Notes under the pieces: model-generated
Database searches by the model: none
The model's input: the letters and a program-made list of their open reading frames with translations, nothing else
Told to the model about the DNA's origin: nothing
Shown here: positions 1-8,730 of the stretch, piece after piece
How positions within the stretch are numbered: position 1 is the stretch's first letter
Layout of the letters: each line of letters begins with the position of its first letter
Assembly (NCBI GenBank): GCA_018664075.1
Contig: JABJOY010000002.1
Coordinates: 1 to 50,410 of the forward strand
Length of the DNA: 50,410 bases
From: Porticoccaceae bacterium
Lineage (GTDB): Bacteria > Pseudomonadota > Gammaproteobacteria > Pseudomonadales > Porticoccaceae
Direction of reading: 5' to 3'
Position numbers and translations under genes: made by a program

Positions 1-1
1 G

Positions 2-1207
2 GTCTATGGAACCCTCTGTCAGTGGGCTATTCAGATGATCAATATTCTTACCAACTCATTGGATGTGCGCGGCGGCATGATGGCCTCGTCGCCAGCCTTT
101 GGTTTTATTAAGCCAGGGGAGTCCGGTGCCGGGCACTTTGCCGCTTTCCATAGCCGCGTTAGTGGCCTGCCGGAATTTGCCGGTGAATTACCTGCCACTG
201 TGATGGCCGAAGAAATGCTCACTGAAGGTGAGGGCCAGATTCGCGGTCTGATAACCACAGCCGGTAATCCAGTGCTATCAGCCCCCAATGGCAATCTGAT
301 GGATAAGGCACTGGCCGGCCTGGACTTTATGGTGTCGATTGATTTTTATATTAATGAAACCACCCAGCATGCGGATATTATTTTGCCCCCCACCAGTGCG
401 CTAGAGCATGATCATTATGATTTGGCTTTCCACCGACTGGCGGTGCATAACACAGCGCGCTTCAATGAAGCCGTGTTTGAGCCCGCCGAGGGCAGCAAAC
501 ATGACTGGGAAATCTTTAATGAGCTGGGCTTGGCCGTGGCCGCACGCAAAGGTATGGATGCCAAGCCCCTGCCATCCCCGGACAAGCTGATTGATATGGG
601 CATCCAGCGCGGCCCCTACAGCGCCGCTGCTGGTCACGAACTGGAGCTGACCTTGGATAAGATAAAACAGCATCCCCATGGTTTGGATATAGGCCCATTG
701 CAGCCTAGCCTGCCTGAGCGGCTCTGTACCAGTGACGGCAAGATTACCTTGATGGCCGACTATATTATCGAAGATCTGGCGCGCCTTGGCACAGATCAGT
801 CAGCCACTGCAAAGGATGAATTTTTATTAATTGGCCGCCGCCATATTCGCTCTAATAATAGCTGGATGCACAATTCCCATCGACTGGTTAAAGGCAAGCC
901 GCGGTGGCAGTTACTAATGCACCCGGATGATCTGGCCGCCCATCAGTTGCAGGACCAGTCTCAGGTGCGCATCCAGTCCCGGGTGGGCGAGGTGCAGACC
1001 CAGGTGGTTGCCAGCGATGAAGTTATGCCAGGAGTAGTGAGCTTGCCCCATGGCTGGGGACATAAGCGCGATGGTGTCAGCATGGAGATCGCGGCAGAGC
1101 AGGGCGGGGTAAGTTGCAATGACCTTACCGACGATAAACTGATCGACCAGGCCAGCGGCAATAGTGCCCTTAATGGTGTGCCGGTCAGGGTATTTGCAGT
1201 GCAGTAA
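2..1207 (+). CDS. Molybdopterin-dependent oxidoreductase, C-terminal part (partial)
   Basis: The reading frame is open to the left edge of the window, so the N-terminus, with any Fe-S motif and most of the cofactor domain, lies outside. The visible part looks like the DMSO-reductase/formate dehydrogenase superfamily. Early on there is an INILT...DVRGGMM stretch, then ADIILPPTSALEHD, typical of the segment in which these enzymes hold the bis-MGD cofactor. The last ~120 residues, starting near EFLLIGRRHIRSNNSW, form a molydop-binding beta-barrel domain with the usual LPHGWGH loop. Substrate cannot be told from this fragment; COG0243-type assimilatory or FdhF-like enzymes are the closest general match. 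The gene ends about 110 bases before bioB and is separated from it by a promoter, so it is probably not part of the biotin operon. Confidence 0.85.
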   Translation, partial: VYGTLCQWAIQMINILTNSLDVRGGMMASSPAFGFIKPGESGAGHFAAFHSRVSGLPEFAGELPATVMAEEMLTEGEGQIRGLITTAGNPVLSAPNGNLMDKALAGLDFMVSIDFYINETTQHADIILPPTSALEHDHYDLAFHRLAVHNTARFNEAVFEPAEGSKHDWEIFNELGLAVAARKGMDAKPLPSPDKLIDMGIQRGPYSAAAGHELELTLDKIKQHPHGLDIGPLQPSLPERLCTSDGKITLMADYIIEDLARLGTDQSATAKDEFLLIGRRHIRSNNSWMHNSHRLVKGKPRWQLLMHPDDLAAHQLQDQSQVRIQSRVGEVQTQVVASDEVMPGVVSLPHGWGHKRDGVSMEIAAEQGGVSCNDLTDDKLIDQASGNSALNGVPVRVFAVQ

Positions 1208-1227
1208 TATTTGCTTTGCCAAAGCCG

Positions 1228-1260
1228 CTGTTAACCAAAATAAAATATTAGGGTTGACAG
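1228..1260 (+). promoter_or_regulatory. Candidate BirA (biotin repressor) operator
   Basis: An interrupted palindrome, CTGTTAACC (1228-1236), 15 bases, GGTTGACAG (1252-1260), has one mismatch between its 9-base arms. It resembles the known proteobacterial BirA operator (TTGTAAACC, a 14-16 base spacer, GGTTTACAA). The right arm contains the -35 hexamer TTGACA of the bioB promoter, so repressor binding would block polymerase directly. birA itself is not in this window; regulation is inferred from the site and its position. Confidence 0.75.
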
Positions 1261-1281
1261 TGTCGGCTCCGGGCTTATCAT
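1254..1281 (+). promoter_or_regulatory. Sigma-70 promoter for the bio operon
   Basis: A consensus -35 TTGACA lies at 1254-1259 and a near-consensus -10 TATCAT at 1276-1281, with a 16-base spacer, 36 bases upstream of the bioB ATG. It is embedded in the BirA-like palindrome at 1228-1260. Confidence 0.7.
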
Positions 1282-1317
1282 CGTCGCCTTAGTCACAGAT
1301 AACCCCGGAGTTTGGCC

Positions 1318-2373
1318 ATGCAGCCTCAAGATGGATCTTCTATCCGCCACGACTGGACCAGAGGACAGGTTCTCAGTCTGTTTAACCAACCTTTTAATGA
1401 TTTGCTATTTGATGCCCAGGTGATGCATCGCCAACATTTTGATCCCAATCAGGTGCAGCTCAGCACCCTGCTGTCGATTAAGACCGGCGCCTGCCCCGAA
1501 GACTGCAAATACTGCCCCCAGAGTGCCCGCTACGACACCGGTTTGGAAAAAGAAAAGCTGCTGCAAATAGAACAGGTTATCGAGGCCGCCAAAGTTGCCA
1601 AGGCCAGCGGCTCCAGCCGTTTCTGTATGGGCGCTGCCTGGCGCTCGCCCCATGATCGCGATATACCCGCCGTGGCAGAGATGATTCGCGAGGTAAAATC
1701 TCTGGGTCTGGAAACCTGCATGACATTGGGTATGCTCAGTGAAGATCAGTCCGATAAACTGGCCGATGCCGGACTGGACTACTACAACCACAATCTGGAT
1801 ACCTCCAAAGAATTTTACGGCGAGGTGATTACCACCAGAACCTATCAGGATCGCTTAAACACTCTGGCCAATGTGCGCAATTCCGGTATGAAAGTTTGTG
1901 CTGGGGGTATTGTGGGTATGGGCGAAGAGCAACAGGATCGCGCCGGCTTATTAATGGAGTTGGCCAATTTACCGGTGCACCCGGAATCTGTGCCCATTAA
2001 TATGCTGGTTAAAGTGGCTGGCACGCCGATGGCCGATGAGGCCGATCTGGATCCCTTTGAGTTTATTCGCACCATCGCAGTGGCTCGGCTAATGATGCCT
2101 AAATCCTATGTACGGCTGTCGGCGGGACGGGAGGATATGAATGAGCAGATGCAGGCCATGGCGTTTATGGCCGGCGCCAATTCAATTTTCTACTGCGATA
2201 AGTTACTGACAACTCCCAACCCAAAGGCCAATACTGATATGCAGTTATTGCAGCGTCTGGGGATAAAGCCCGAGGAGTATCAGGCTGATAAAGACAGCCA
2301 GCAGCAGGAAGATGATCTGCACCGGGCCATTAACAAACACAAAAACGACCTATTGTTCTACCGGGCTAATTAA
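1318..2373 (+). CDS. bioB: Biotin synthase BioB
   Basis: This radical-SAM enzyme inserts sulfur into dethiobiotin in the last step of biotin synthesis. The CxxxCxxC cluster motif is seen as CPEDCKYC (Cys59, Cys63, Cys66), which binds the [4Fe-4S] centre. The [2Fe-2S] ligands are present in [20 protein letters not shown] and the Arg of RLSAGRED. Length, 351 residues, is normal for the family. I chose the ATG at 1318 because GGAG at 1307-1310 is 7 bases away; an in-frame TTG at 1312 would be too close to it. It is the first gene of the operon and sits directly behind the BirA-like operator. bioF starts 5 bases after its stop codon. Confidence 0.97.
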   Translation: MQPQDGSSIRHDWTRGQVLSLFNQPFNDLLFDAQVMHRQHFDPNQVQLSTLLSIKTGACPEDCKYCPQSARYDTGLEKEKLLQIEQVIEAAKVAKASGSSRFCMGAAWRSPHDRDIPAVAEMIREVKSLGLETCMTLGMLSEDQSDKLADAGLDYYNHNLDTSKEFYGEVITTRTYQDRLNTLANVRNSGMKVCAGGIVGMGEEQQDRAGLLMELANLPVHPESVPINMLVKVAGTPMADEADLDPFEFIRTIAVARLMMPKSYVRLSAGREDMNEQMQAMAFMAGANSIFYCDKLLTTPNPKANTDMQLLQRLGIKPEEYQADKDSQQQEDDLHRAINKHKNDLLFYRAN

Positions 2374-2378
2374 TATCC

Positions 2379-3539
2379 ATGACCAGTATGGATGCCATTC
2401 TTCAGGCCCAGCTTGACCAGCGCCAGCAGCAGTTTCTCTATCGCCACAGAACCAATGTAGCGTCCGGCTGTGATTCAGTATTGCAGGTTGAGGGCAAGTC
2501 CCTGGTTAACTTCTGCAGCAATGACTATCTGGGGCTGGCCAGTCACCCGGATATTGCCGCCGCCTTAAAGGCTGGCGTTGACCAATATGGCACTGGCAGT
2601 GGTGCCTCCCATTTAATCAGTGGTCATTCCAATGCCCACCACCAGTTGGAAGAGCAGCTGGCTGAATTTACGGGTCGCCCCAGAGCATTATTATTTAGCA
2701 CCGGCTATATGGCCAATCTGGGGCTGATCAATGCTCTGGTAAACCGCCGTGATCTGGTGCTTGAAGATCAGCTTAATCATGCCTCGCTGCTAGATGGTGG
2801 CCATCTCTCTCGGGCCGACTACAAACGCTATAAGCATAATAATATGCAGCAGCTGGACTATCTGCTTGAGCAGAGTAACGCCAGCCGCAAACTGATTGTC
2901 ACCGATGGTGTATTTAGCATGGATGGAGATGTGGCACCGCTGGCGGAGATGAGTGCTCTGGCAGCACAGCACAATGGCTGGCTTATGGTCGATGATGCCC
3001 ACGGCATAGGCGTGCTGGGTGCAACCGGTGGTGGCATTGTTGAGCAGCAGGGTTTAACCATGGAGCAGGTGCCGATTCTAATGGGCACTCTGAGCAAAAG
3101 TTTTGGTACCTTTGGGGCCTTTGTCGCTGGTAGTGAAGCCTTAATAGAAACCCTGATTCAGTTTGCCCGCACCTATATTTACACCACCGCACTGCCACCG
3201 GCGATTGCCTGTGCCAGCAGTGCCAGTTTGCAGCTTGTTCGCAATCAGCACTGGCGCAGAGAGAAGTTACACAACCTGATCGGGCAATTTCGCAACGGTG
3301 CCGAGCAGATTGGTCTGCGACTTATGGACTCAAATACACCAATTCAACCCATATTGATTAATGATGATCAGCTGGTATCAACAGTTAACCAGCAGCTGCG
3401 GGACAAGGGCTTTATGGTCGGTGCTATCCGACCTCCCACCGTGCCAGCTGGTACAGGGCGACTGCGTATTACCTTGTCTGCCAATCATAGTGACGAGCAG
3501 ATCGACCAGTTATTGGAGGCGCTCGACAGTTGTCTGTAA
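2379..3539 (+). CDS. bioF: 8-amino-7-oxononanoate synthase BioF
   Basis: This PLP enzyme joins pimeloyl-ACP (or CoA) and alanine to give KAPA, the first ring-building step of biotin synthesis. Visible motifs are the N-terminal NFCSNDYLGLA and SHLISGH segments, DDAHGIGVLG with the PLP-binding Asp and His, and GTLSKSFGTFG, in which Lys240 is the expected Schiff-base lysine. At 386 residues it matches the E. coli enzyme. The Shine-Dalgarno is weak and a second ATG lies 9 bases downstream, so the exact start is uncertain by three codons. The 3' end overlaps the start of bioHC by 10 bases, pointing to translational coupling. Confidence 0.96.
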   Translation: MTSMDAILQAQLDQRQQQFLYRHRTNVASGCDSVLQVEGKSLVNFCSNDYLGLASHPDIAAALKAGVDQYGTGSGASHLISGHSNAHHQLEEQLAEFTGRPRALLFSTGYMANLGLINALVNRRDLVLEDQLNHASLLDGGHLSRADYKRYKHNNMQQLDYLLEQSNASRKLIVTDGVFSMDGDVAPLAEMSALAAQHNGWLMVDDAHGIGVLGATGGGIVEQQGLTMEQVPILMGTLSKSFGTFGAFVAGSEALIETLIQFARTYIYTTALPPAIACASSASLQLVRNQHWRREKLHNLIGQFRNGAEQIGLRLMDSNTPIQPILINDDQLVSTVNQQLRDKGFMVGAIRPPTVPAGTGRLRITLSANHSDEQIDQLLEALDSCL

Positions 3540-5101
3540 ATATTGCCAGCAATATTCAAGGGAAACTTTTTCCTGGTCTGACCTATTACCCCTGTTCAGG
3601 CACCAGGCTTCACGCAGATCCACTGGTACTGATTCATGGCTGGGGTGCCGATAGCCAAATCTGGCAGCAGTTGCCGGATCAGCTTAGTCAGATGGCCGAT
3701 ATTATTACTCTGGATCTGCCCGGTTGCGGTGGTTCGCAAGCTATAGAGGATTATTCTATTGCTGGCCTCCTTGCCTGGATGGGGCAGGTGCTGCCCCAGC
3801 GCTGTACCTTATTGGGACTGTCTCTGGGTGGCATGCTGTGCCGCCGCTTTGCCGAGGCTTTTCCCGACAATGTGGTGAGCCTGATCACCATCGGCAGCAA
3901 TCAGCAGTTTGTGGCCGACCAACAATATCTGGCGGCTATGGCAGAGTCGGATTTCACCGCCTTTATCAATAGCTGGCAGGCTGATCCAGCAACCTGCCTG
4001 AAGCGCTTTGCTGGTCTGCAGGCTCAGGGTGACCAGCAACAGCGCCAGATTATGCGTCAACTGCGCAATCTGGAATCTACCATTGACCCTCAATCCGGGG
4101 CAGCACTGCTAAATTTGCTGGGCAGCCTGCACTGGGGCGGCGCGCAAATTTCCGTGCCTGCTCTGTATCTTTTTGGCCAGCATGATGCTCTGGTACCTGT
4201 GGCTGCAGCAAATCTAATACCTCAAGCCAAAGTTATTGAGCATGCTGGTCATCTGCCCCATCTCAGTTCGCCGCAGTTAGTGATTGAGGCTATTGGGGAC
4301 TTTCTTGAGGGCCAGCGCTATCAGCTGGATAAGCCGCGTATTGCCGACTCGTTTGGCCGCGCGGCCCAGCACTATGACAGTGCCGCTCATCTGCAACACC
4401 GCGTTGGCGAGCAACTGCTACAGTCTATTAATGGGGAACCCAGCCAAATTGTGGATCTGGGCTGTGGCACTGGTTTCCACAGTATTCAGCTGCAGCAGCG
4501 CTACCCCAAGGCGCAGGTTCTGGGAGTGGATATCTCCTCGGGTATGCTGGCCTATGCCAAAAAAAGATACATTGATCAGCCTATTGAATGGCTCTGTGGG
4601 GATGCAGAAAAACTCAATCTTGCGTCCGCGTCCCAGTCATTAATCTTTTCTAACTTTGCCCTGCAATGGTGTGACTGTCTGGATACATTGGCCGCAGAGC
4701 TCTACCGGGTACTGCAGCCGGGGGGGCAGCTGGTGCTGGCTGTGCCCGGGCCTCACACATTGACAGAGTTGCGCAAGGCCTGGGCAGAGGTGGACGGTGC
4801 GGTGCATGTTAATCGGTTTGCCAGTTTGCCCCATTGGCAACAGGCACTGGCCAGTGCGGGTTTTACCAAGATTGATTTGCACAGCCACACAGTAACGGAG
4901 AAGCATGATTCCGTGCGCTCGCTGTTGTTAGAGCTTAAAAATGTAGGTGCCCATAATAATAATGCTGGCCGATCTGCCACTATGACTGGCAAGCAGCAGC
5001 TTAAAGCACTGTACAATGCTTACGAATCCTGGCGGCTTGCCAGTGGCGAACTGCCTGCTTCCTGGGAGATTATTTCCGGGACTATAGTGAAGGCTGAATA
5101 A
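3530..5101 (+). CDS. bioHC: Fused BioH-BioC protein (pimeloyl-ACP methyl ester esterase / malonyl-ACP O-methyltransferase)
   Basis: One 523-residue protein holds both enzymes that open and close the pimelate branch. Residues ~1-260 are an alpha/beta hydrolase of BioH type: HGWG oxyanion motif, GLSLGG with nucleophile Ser98, Asp219 in LFGQHDALVP and His241 in GHLPHLSSP. Residues ~270-523 are a class I methyltransferase of BioC type: SFGRAAQHYD at its start, SAM motif VDLGCGTG (308-315), then SNFALQWC. BioC methylates malonyl-ACP and BioH removes the methyl ester from pimeloyl-ACP. Translation appears to start at TTG 3530, with GGAGG at 3515-3519; no ATG occurs before the HGWG motif. Bifunctional BioHC proteins are known from Saccharophagus and Teredinibacter, so the fusion is rare but not new. 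Confidence 0.94.
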   Translation: MSVNIASNIQGKLFPGLTYYPCSGTRLHADPLVLIHGWGADSQIWQQLPDQLSQMADIITLDLPGCGGSQAIEDYSIAGLLAWMGQVLPQRCTLLGLSLGGMLCRRFAEAFPDNVVSLITIGSNQQFVADQQYLAAMAESDFTAFINSWQADPATCLKRFAGLQAQGDQQQRQIMRQLRNLESTIDPQSGAALLNLLGSLHWGGAQISVPALYLFGQHDALVPVAAANLIPQAKVIEHAGHLPHLSSPQLVIEAIGDFLEGQRYQLDKPRIADSFGRAAQHYDSAAHLQHRVGEQLLQSINGEPSQIVDLGCGTGFHSIQLQQRYPKAQVLGVDISSGMLAYAKKRYIDQPIEWLCGDAEKLNLASASQSLIFSNFALQWCDCLDTLAAELYRVLQPGGQLVLAVPGPHTLTELRKAWAEVDGAVHVNRFASLPHWQQALASAGFTKIDLHSHTVTEKHDSVRSLLLELKNVGAHNNNAGRSATMTGKQQLKALYNAYESWRLASGELPASWEIISGTIVKAE

Positions 5102-5122
5102 TAATCTTCTAGAGACCAAGCT

Positions 5123-5818
5123 ATGGCCAATAAATGGTTATTTGTTACCGGTACAGATACAGATGTAGGCAAAACTGTTGTTGCCACAGGCCTTTTGTAT
5201 GCAGCCAATAATGCAGGCCTGCGCAGTGCGGCAATCAAACCTGTGGCTGCGGGCTGTGAAGATCTGGGCGTTGGTATGCAAAATGAAGATGCGTTGCAAC
5301 TTCAGGCTGCGGCGAGTCATCAGCTGCCCTATCAGCAGGTCAATCCGGTTGCGCTGGAGGCAGCTATTGCGCCCCATATTGCCGCTCAGGAAGAGGGCAG
5401 AGCTCTCAGTGCCTCGCGTCTGGTGGGCTACTGTCGCGGACTGAGCCTGCTGCCAGTGGATATGTTGCTGGCGGAGGGGGCCGGTGGTTGGCGAGTGCCG
5501 TTAAATAAACGTGAAACCCTTGCCGATGTGGCCCGTGAACTGAACTGTCAGGTGGTTATAGTCGTAGGACTTAGGCTGGGTTGTATTAATCATGCGCTGC
5601 TGACCGCCGAGGCCGTGCGCCGCGATGGACTGCAGATTGCTGGTTGGGTGGGCAATATTATTGATCCTGATATGCCGCGGTTAGGGGAAAATATTGTTAC
5701 ACTGAGAGACATGATTAATGAGCCCTGTCTGGGTATTGTTCCCAGACTGACCGACCTGACACCGGAGCAGGTTGGCGGTTATCTTAGTTTACCGGCCGAG
5801 TTTGAGAGCAAAATATGA
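5123..5818 (+). CDS. bioD: Dethiobiotin synthetase BioD
   Basis: It closes the ureido ring of biotin, making dethiobiotin from DAPA, CO2 and ATP. The N-terminus FVTGTDTDVGKT (residues 7-18) is the diagnostic P-loop. AAIKPVAAG carries the conserved Lys, and LLAEGAGGWRVPL is the family's glycine-rich substrate loop. Length, 231 residues, is normal. It is the fourth biotin gene in the run; bioA, which would supply DAPA, is absent from the window and must be elsewhere. Its stop codon overlaps the ATG of the next small gene (ATGA at 5815-5818). Confidence 0.96.
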   Translation: MANKWLFVTGTDTDVGKTVVATGLLYAANNAGLRSAAIKPVAAGCEDLGVGMQNEDALQLQAAASHQLPYQQVNPVALEAAIAPHIAAQEEGRALSASRLVGYCRGLSLLPVDMLLAEGAGGWRVPLNKRETLADVARELNCQVVIVVGLRLGCINHALLTAEAVRRDGLQIAGWVGNIIDPDMPRLGENIVTLRDMINEPCLGIVPRLTDLTPEQVGGYLSLPAEFESKI

Positions 5819-6000
5819 GCGAAGAAAATAAATTATCCGCAGAGGATATGGAGCGGGTCGAGAAATACCTCAACAGCGGCTTCAATACTACCGAGCGCAA
5901 ACCTTTTCGCGGCTTCCGCCTGCTGTTTGGCATCTGGGTGATTATTGCTGCGCTGGGTTATCTGAGCTATTTAATTGGTAAGCAAGCCGGTTATCTGTAA
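5815..6000 (+). CDS. Small single-span membrane protein, DUF3094-like
   Basis: This 61-residue protein has an acidic, helical N-terminus (SAEDMERVEKYLNSG), a basic ERKPFRGFR patch, then one hydrophobic segment (roughly residues 35-54) and a short tail. The pattern 'xxRVEKYLxSxxxxxERKPFRxxxLL' plus one membrane span resembles the DUF3094 family I know from Pseudomonas. No function is established for that family. The ATG overlaps the bioD stop (ATGA), so it is probably translated with bioD, but it need not be a biotin gene. Topology is likely N-in by the positive-inside rule. The family call is from memory of the motif. Confidence 0.75.
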   Translation: MSEENKLSAEDMERVEKYLNSGFNTTERKPFRGFRLLFGIWVIIAALGYLSYLIGKQAGYL

Positions 6001-6012
6001 GTTACCACAGCA

Positions 6013-7734
6013 ATGCAAATCGCAACCCGACCTGTTGACCTAAGTGGCTGTGATTTTTCTGATCAGCTAGATCCATTATTACAGCGCATTTACCAGTCCC
6101 GCGGTATTGCCAATCAGCAGCAGCTGGAGCGGCGACTGAGCTGCCTGCCCCAGCCCAGACTGATGTCTGGCATCGCTGCAGCCAGTAGCAGGCTGGTAAC
6201 AGCATTACAGAATCAACAGTCGGTTCTTATTCTCGGTGACTTCGATGCCGATGGTGCCACCAGCTCCGCGTTAATGATGCTGGCACTGGGAGCCATGGGT
6301 TTTACCAAGGTTAATTTTCTTGTTCCCAACCGCTTTGATTATGGCTATGGCCTGACGCCCGAGATCGTCGAGCTGGCCGCCGAGAGTTTTCCCGATCTTA
6401 TCATTACTGTCGACAATGGCATTTCCAGTGTTGCTGGTGTGGGGCGGGCCAATGATCTGGGCATAGAGGTTATTGTCACCGACCACCATTTGCCCGGCGT
6501 CCAGTTGCCCGACGCTGTGGCCATTGTTAATCCCAATCAGCAGGGCTGTGAGTTTCCCACCAAAAACCTCGCCGGAGTTGGGGTTGCCTTTTATTTGCTC
6601 TGTGCATTGCGGGCCGAATTGCGCGAGCTGCAATGGTTTGAACAGCAGAAAATGGCCGAGCCAGATATGAGTCAGTGGCTCGATCTGGTGGCTCTGGGCA
6701 CTGTGGCTGATGTGGTGCCTCTGGACCAGATTAATCGATCGCTTGTGCATCAGGGTTTGATGCGAATTCGAGCCGGGCACTCCAGACCTGGTGTTCAGGC
6801 TCTGCTGCGCATTGCTGGGAAAGCGCCTCACAATTTGGTTGCTGCTGATTTAGGTTTTGCCCTGGGGCCAAGACTGAATGCCGCTGGCCGCCTCGACGAT
6901 ATTAGTCTGGGTATTCAATGTTTGCTGACAGATGATCCGCAGCAGGCTCTGCATCTGGCTCAGGCGCTGGATGAATTAAATCAGGATCGCAAGCATATTG
7001 AGGCGGGCATGCAGCGGGAAGCCCTCGCTATTGTTGATCAGCTGTCTGTGGATACCGAGACTATGCCAGCGGCTCTGTGTCTGTTTCAGCCGGACTGGCA
7101 TCAGGGTGTGGTGGGGCTTTTGGCCTCCCGTATTAAAGAGAAGTATCACCGCCCGGTGGTGGCTTTTGCTCCTGGTGATGATGGCCAGCTTAAGGGGTCG
7201 TCGAGGTCCATTCCCAGTTTGCATATTCGCGATGCTCTGGATTCTGTGGCTACCCAACACCCTGGATTAATCAGCAAGTTTGGCGGCCATGCAATGGCTG
7301 CTGGTTTAAGTTTGGACAGGGATAATCTGGCGCAATTTACCCAGGCCTTTCAGCAGCAGGTGGCCAGTTCATTGAGCCCGGACGACCTGCAGGCCAAGCT
7401 GATCACAGATGGCTGTCTGCAGCCTGAGCAGTTAAATATGTCAACAGCACAACTGCTGCGTGATGCTGGCCCCTGGGGACAGTTGTTTCCCGAGCCCAGT
7501 TTTGAGGGTGACTTTATCATTGTGCAGCAGCGCATAGTGGGGGAAAATCATCTTAAGATGGTACTTGCGCCCCACGACCAACCCGATCTGGTTATAGACG
7601 CTATTTGGTTCAATATTGATACTGCCCTCTGGCCAAACCATGATGTTGGCGCAGTTCGCTGTGTCTACAGGCTGGATATCAATGAGTATCGCGGTGTGGA
7701 AAAAATACAGCTGCTGGTGCAACATATCCAGTAG
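6013..7734 (+). CDS. recJ: Single-stranded-DNA-specific 5'-3' exonuclease RecJ
   Basis: RecJ degrades 5' single strands in recombination, mismatch and base-excision repair. The DHH phosphoesterase motifs are clear: GDFDADGATS (Asp78 and Asp80), VDNGISS, and TDHHLPG with DHH at residues 157-159. The DHHA1 part shows KGSSRS and FGGHAMAAG, followed by the C-terminal OB-fold region. Length is 573 residues, close to E. coli RecJ (577). It starts 12 bases after the DUF3094-like gene with no clear Shine-Dalgarno, so translation may depend on the upstream gene. Confidence 0.96.
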   Translation: MQIATRPVDLSGCDFSDQLDPLLQRIYQSRGIANQQQLERRLSCLPQPRLMSGIAAASSRLVTALQNQQSVLILGDFDADGATSSALMMLALGAMGFTKVNFLVPNRFDYGYGLTPEIVELAAESFPDLIITVDNGISSVAGVGRANDLGIEVIVTDHHLPGVQLPDAVAIVNPNQQGCEFPTKNLAGVGVAFYLLCALRAELRELQWFEQQKMAEPDMSQWLDLVALGTVADVVPLDQINRSLVHQGLMRIRAGHSRPGVQALLRIAGKAPHNLVAADLGFALGPRLNAAGRLDDISLGIQCLLTDDPQQALHLAQALDELNQDRKHIEAGMQREALAIVDQLSVDTETMPAALCLFQPDWHQGVVGLLASRIKEKYHRPVVAFAPGDDGQLKGSSRSIPSLHIRDALDSVATQHPGLISKFGGHAMAAGLSLDRDNLAQFTQAFQQQVASSLSPDDLQAKLITDGCLQPEQLNMSTAQLLRDAGPWGQLFPEPSFEGDFIIVQQRIVGENHLKMVLAPHDQPDLVIDAIWFNIDTALWPNHDVGAVRCVYRLDINEYRGVEKIQLLVQHIQ

Positions 7735-7770
7735 CCTGGTAATTATAAAAACTAATAAAAAGAATCCGTT

Positions 7771-8685
7771 ATGAGTTTAAAAACCGATTTGCGAGCAGAT
7801 TTAATTCTGCTGCTCACTGCCTTTATTTGGGGCCTTGCCTTTGTTTACCAGCGCTCAGGAATGGACCATATTGGTCCCGTCACCTTTACTTTTGGTCGAT
7901 TTTTGATCGGTGCTTTGGCTATTCTGCCCCTGTGGTATGTAATGGAAAAGCCAAAACAGATTTTTGCCTTTAACAAGGTTAATCGCAATGCCGCACTGCT
8001 GGGGTTGGTGTTGACCTCAGGTATGCTCTTGCAGCAATGGGGCATGGTCTATACCACTGCGGGTCGGGCGGGATTTTTGACCGGTGTTTATCTGGTATTT
8101 GTGCCATTGATTGGTTTATTTTTCCGTAACAAAACCGAATGGCCAACCTGGGTAGGCATGTCGCTGGCGCTGGCCGGGCTTTATTTTATGGCCCAGATCG
8201 AAGCTGAGGAAATTTTTACTGGTGATATTTTAGTGCTGATCAGTTCGCTGCTGTTTGCACTGCATATTATTTTCACCGGCATGATTGCCAATGACGCTTC
8301 GCCCTTTCGTCTGATCTTTGTGCAATTTACCGTGGCTGCTGTTATTACCGGTCTTCTGGTGCCCATCTTTGAAACCTGGGACTGGCAGGGAATCCGCGAT
8401 GCTATGGTGGCGCTGCTCTATGTAGGCGTGCTTTCATCGGCCGTGGGTTTCTGCCTGCAAGTGGTGGGGCAGCGCACCGCACCTGCATCACATACGGCAA
8501 TTATTTTGAGCTTTGAGTCTGTGTTTGCTGCGTTCTGTGGCTGGTGGCTATTGGACGAATATTTAACCCAGACAGAGTTTATTGGCTGTGGACTTATTCT
8601 CGCCGGTGGGCTGGTATCCCAGCTAAAAGTATTGTTGAAACAGTCTTCGGGGGAGCCTATTCAGCATCCCCATGGAGTCAATTGA
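7771..8685 (+). CDS. EamA-family (DMT superfamily) membrane transporter
   Basis: A 304-residue protein with about ten hydrophobic segments arranged as two EamA repeats. The first covers roughly residues 8-140 (LLTAFIWGLAFVYQR... ending near WVGMSLALAGLYFM), the second roughly 150-290 (VLISSLLFALHIIF ... FCGWWLLDEYLTQTEFIGCGLILAGGL). The WxLLxE-like motif near the end of repeat two is typical. Members export small metabolites or amino acids, but substrate cannot be read from sequence. It follows recJ by 36 bases on the same strand, and a modest AAAAGAA lies upstream of the ATG. Confidence 0.9.
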   Translation: MSLKTDLRADLILLLTAFIWGLAFVYQRSGMDHIGPVTFTFGRFLIGALAILPLWYVMEKPKQIFAFNKVNRNAALLGLVLTSGMLLQQWGMVYTTAGRAGFLTGVYLVFVPLIGLFFRNKTEWPTWVGMSLALAGLYFMAQIEAEEIFTGDILVLISSLLFALHIIFTGMIANDASPFRLIFVQFTVAAVITGLLVPIFETWDWQGIRDAMVALLYVGVLSSAVGFCLQVVGQRTAPASHTAIILSFESVFAAFCGWWLLDEYLTQTEFIGCGLILAGGLVSQLKVLLKQSSGEPIQHPHGVN

Positions 8686-8730
8686 TTGTTTCTGCGGTCA
8701 TAGGTCTCAGAGTTAATTGAGGGTAGTATT

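Noticed and set aside
1312-1317. TTG start for bioB two codons before the ATG
   Set aside because: It would leave only one base between GGAG and the start codon; ATG at 1318 has a 7-base spacing.
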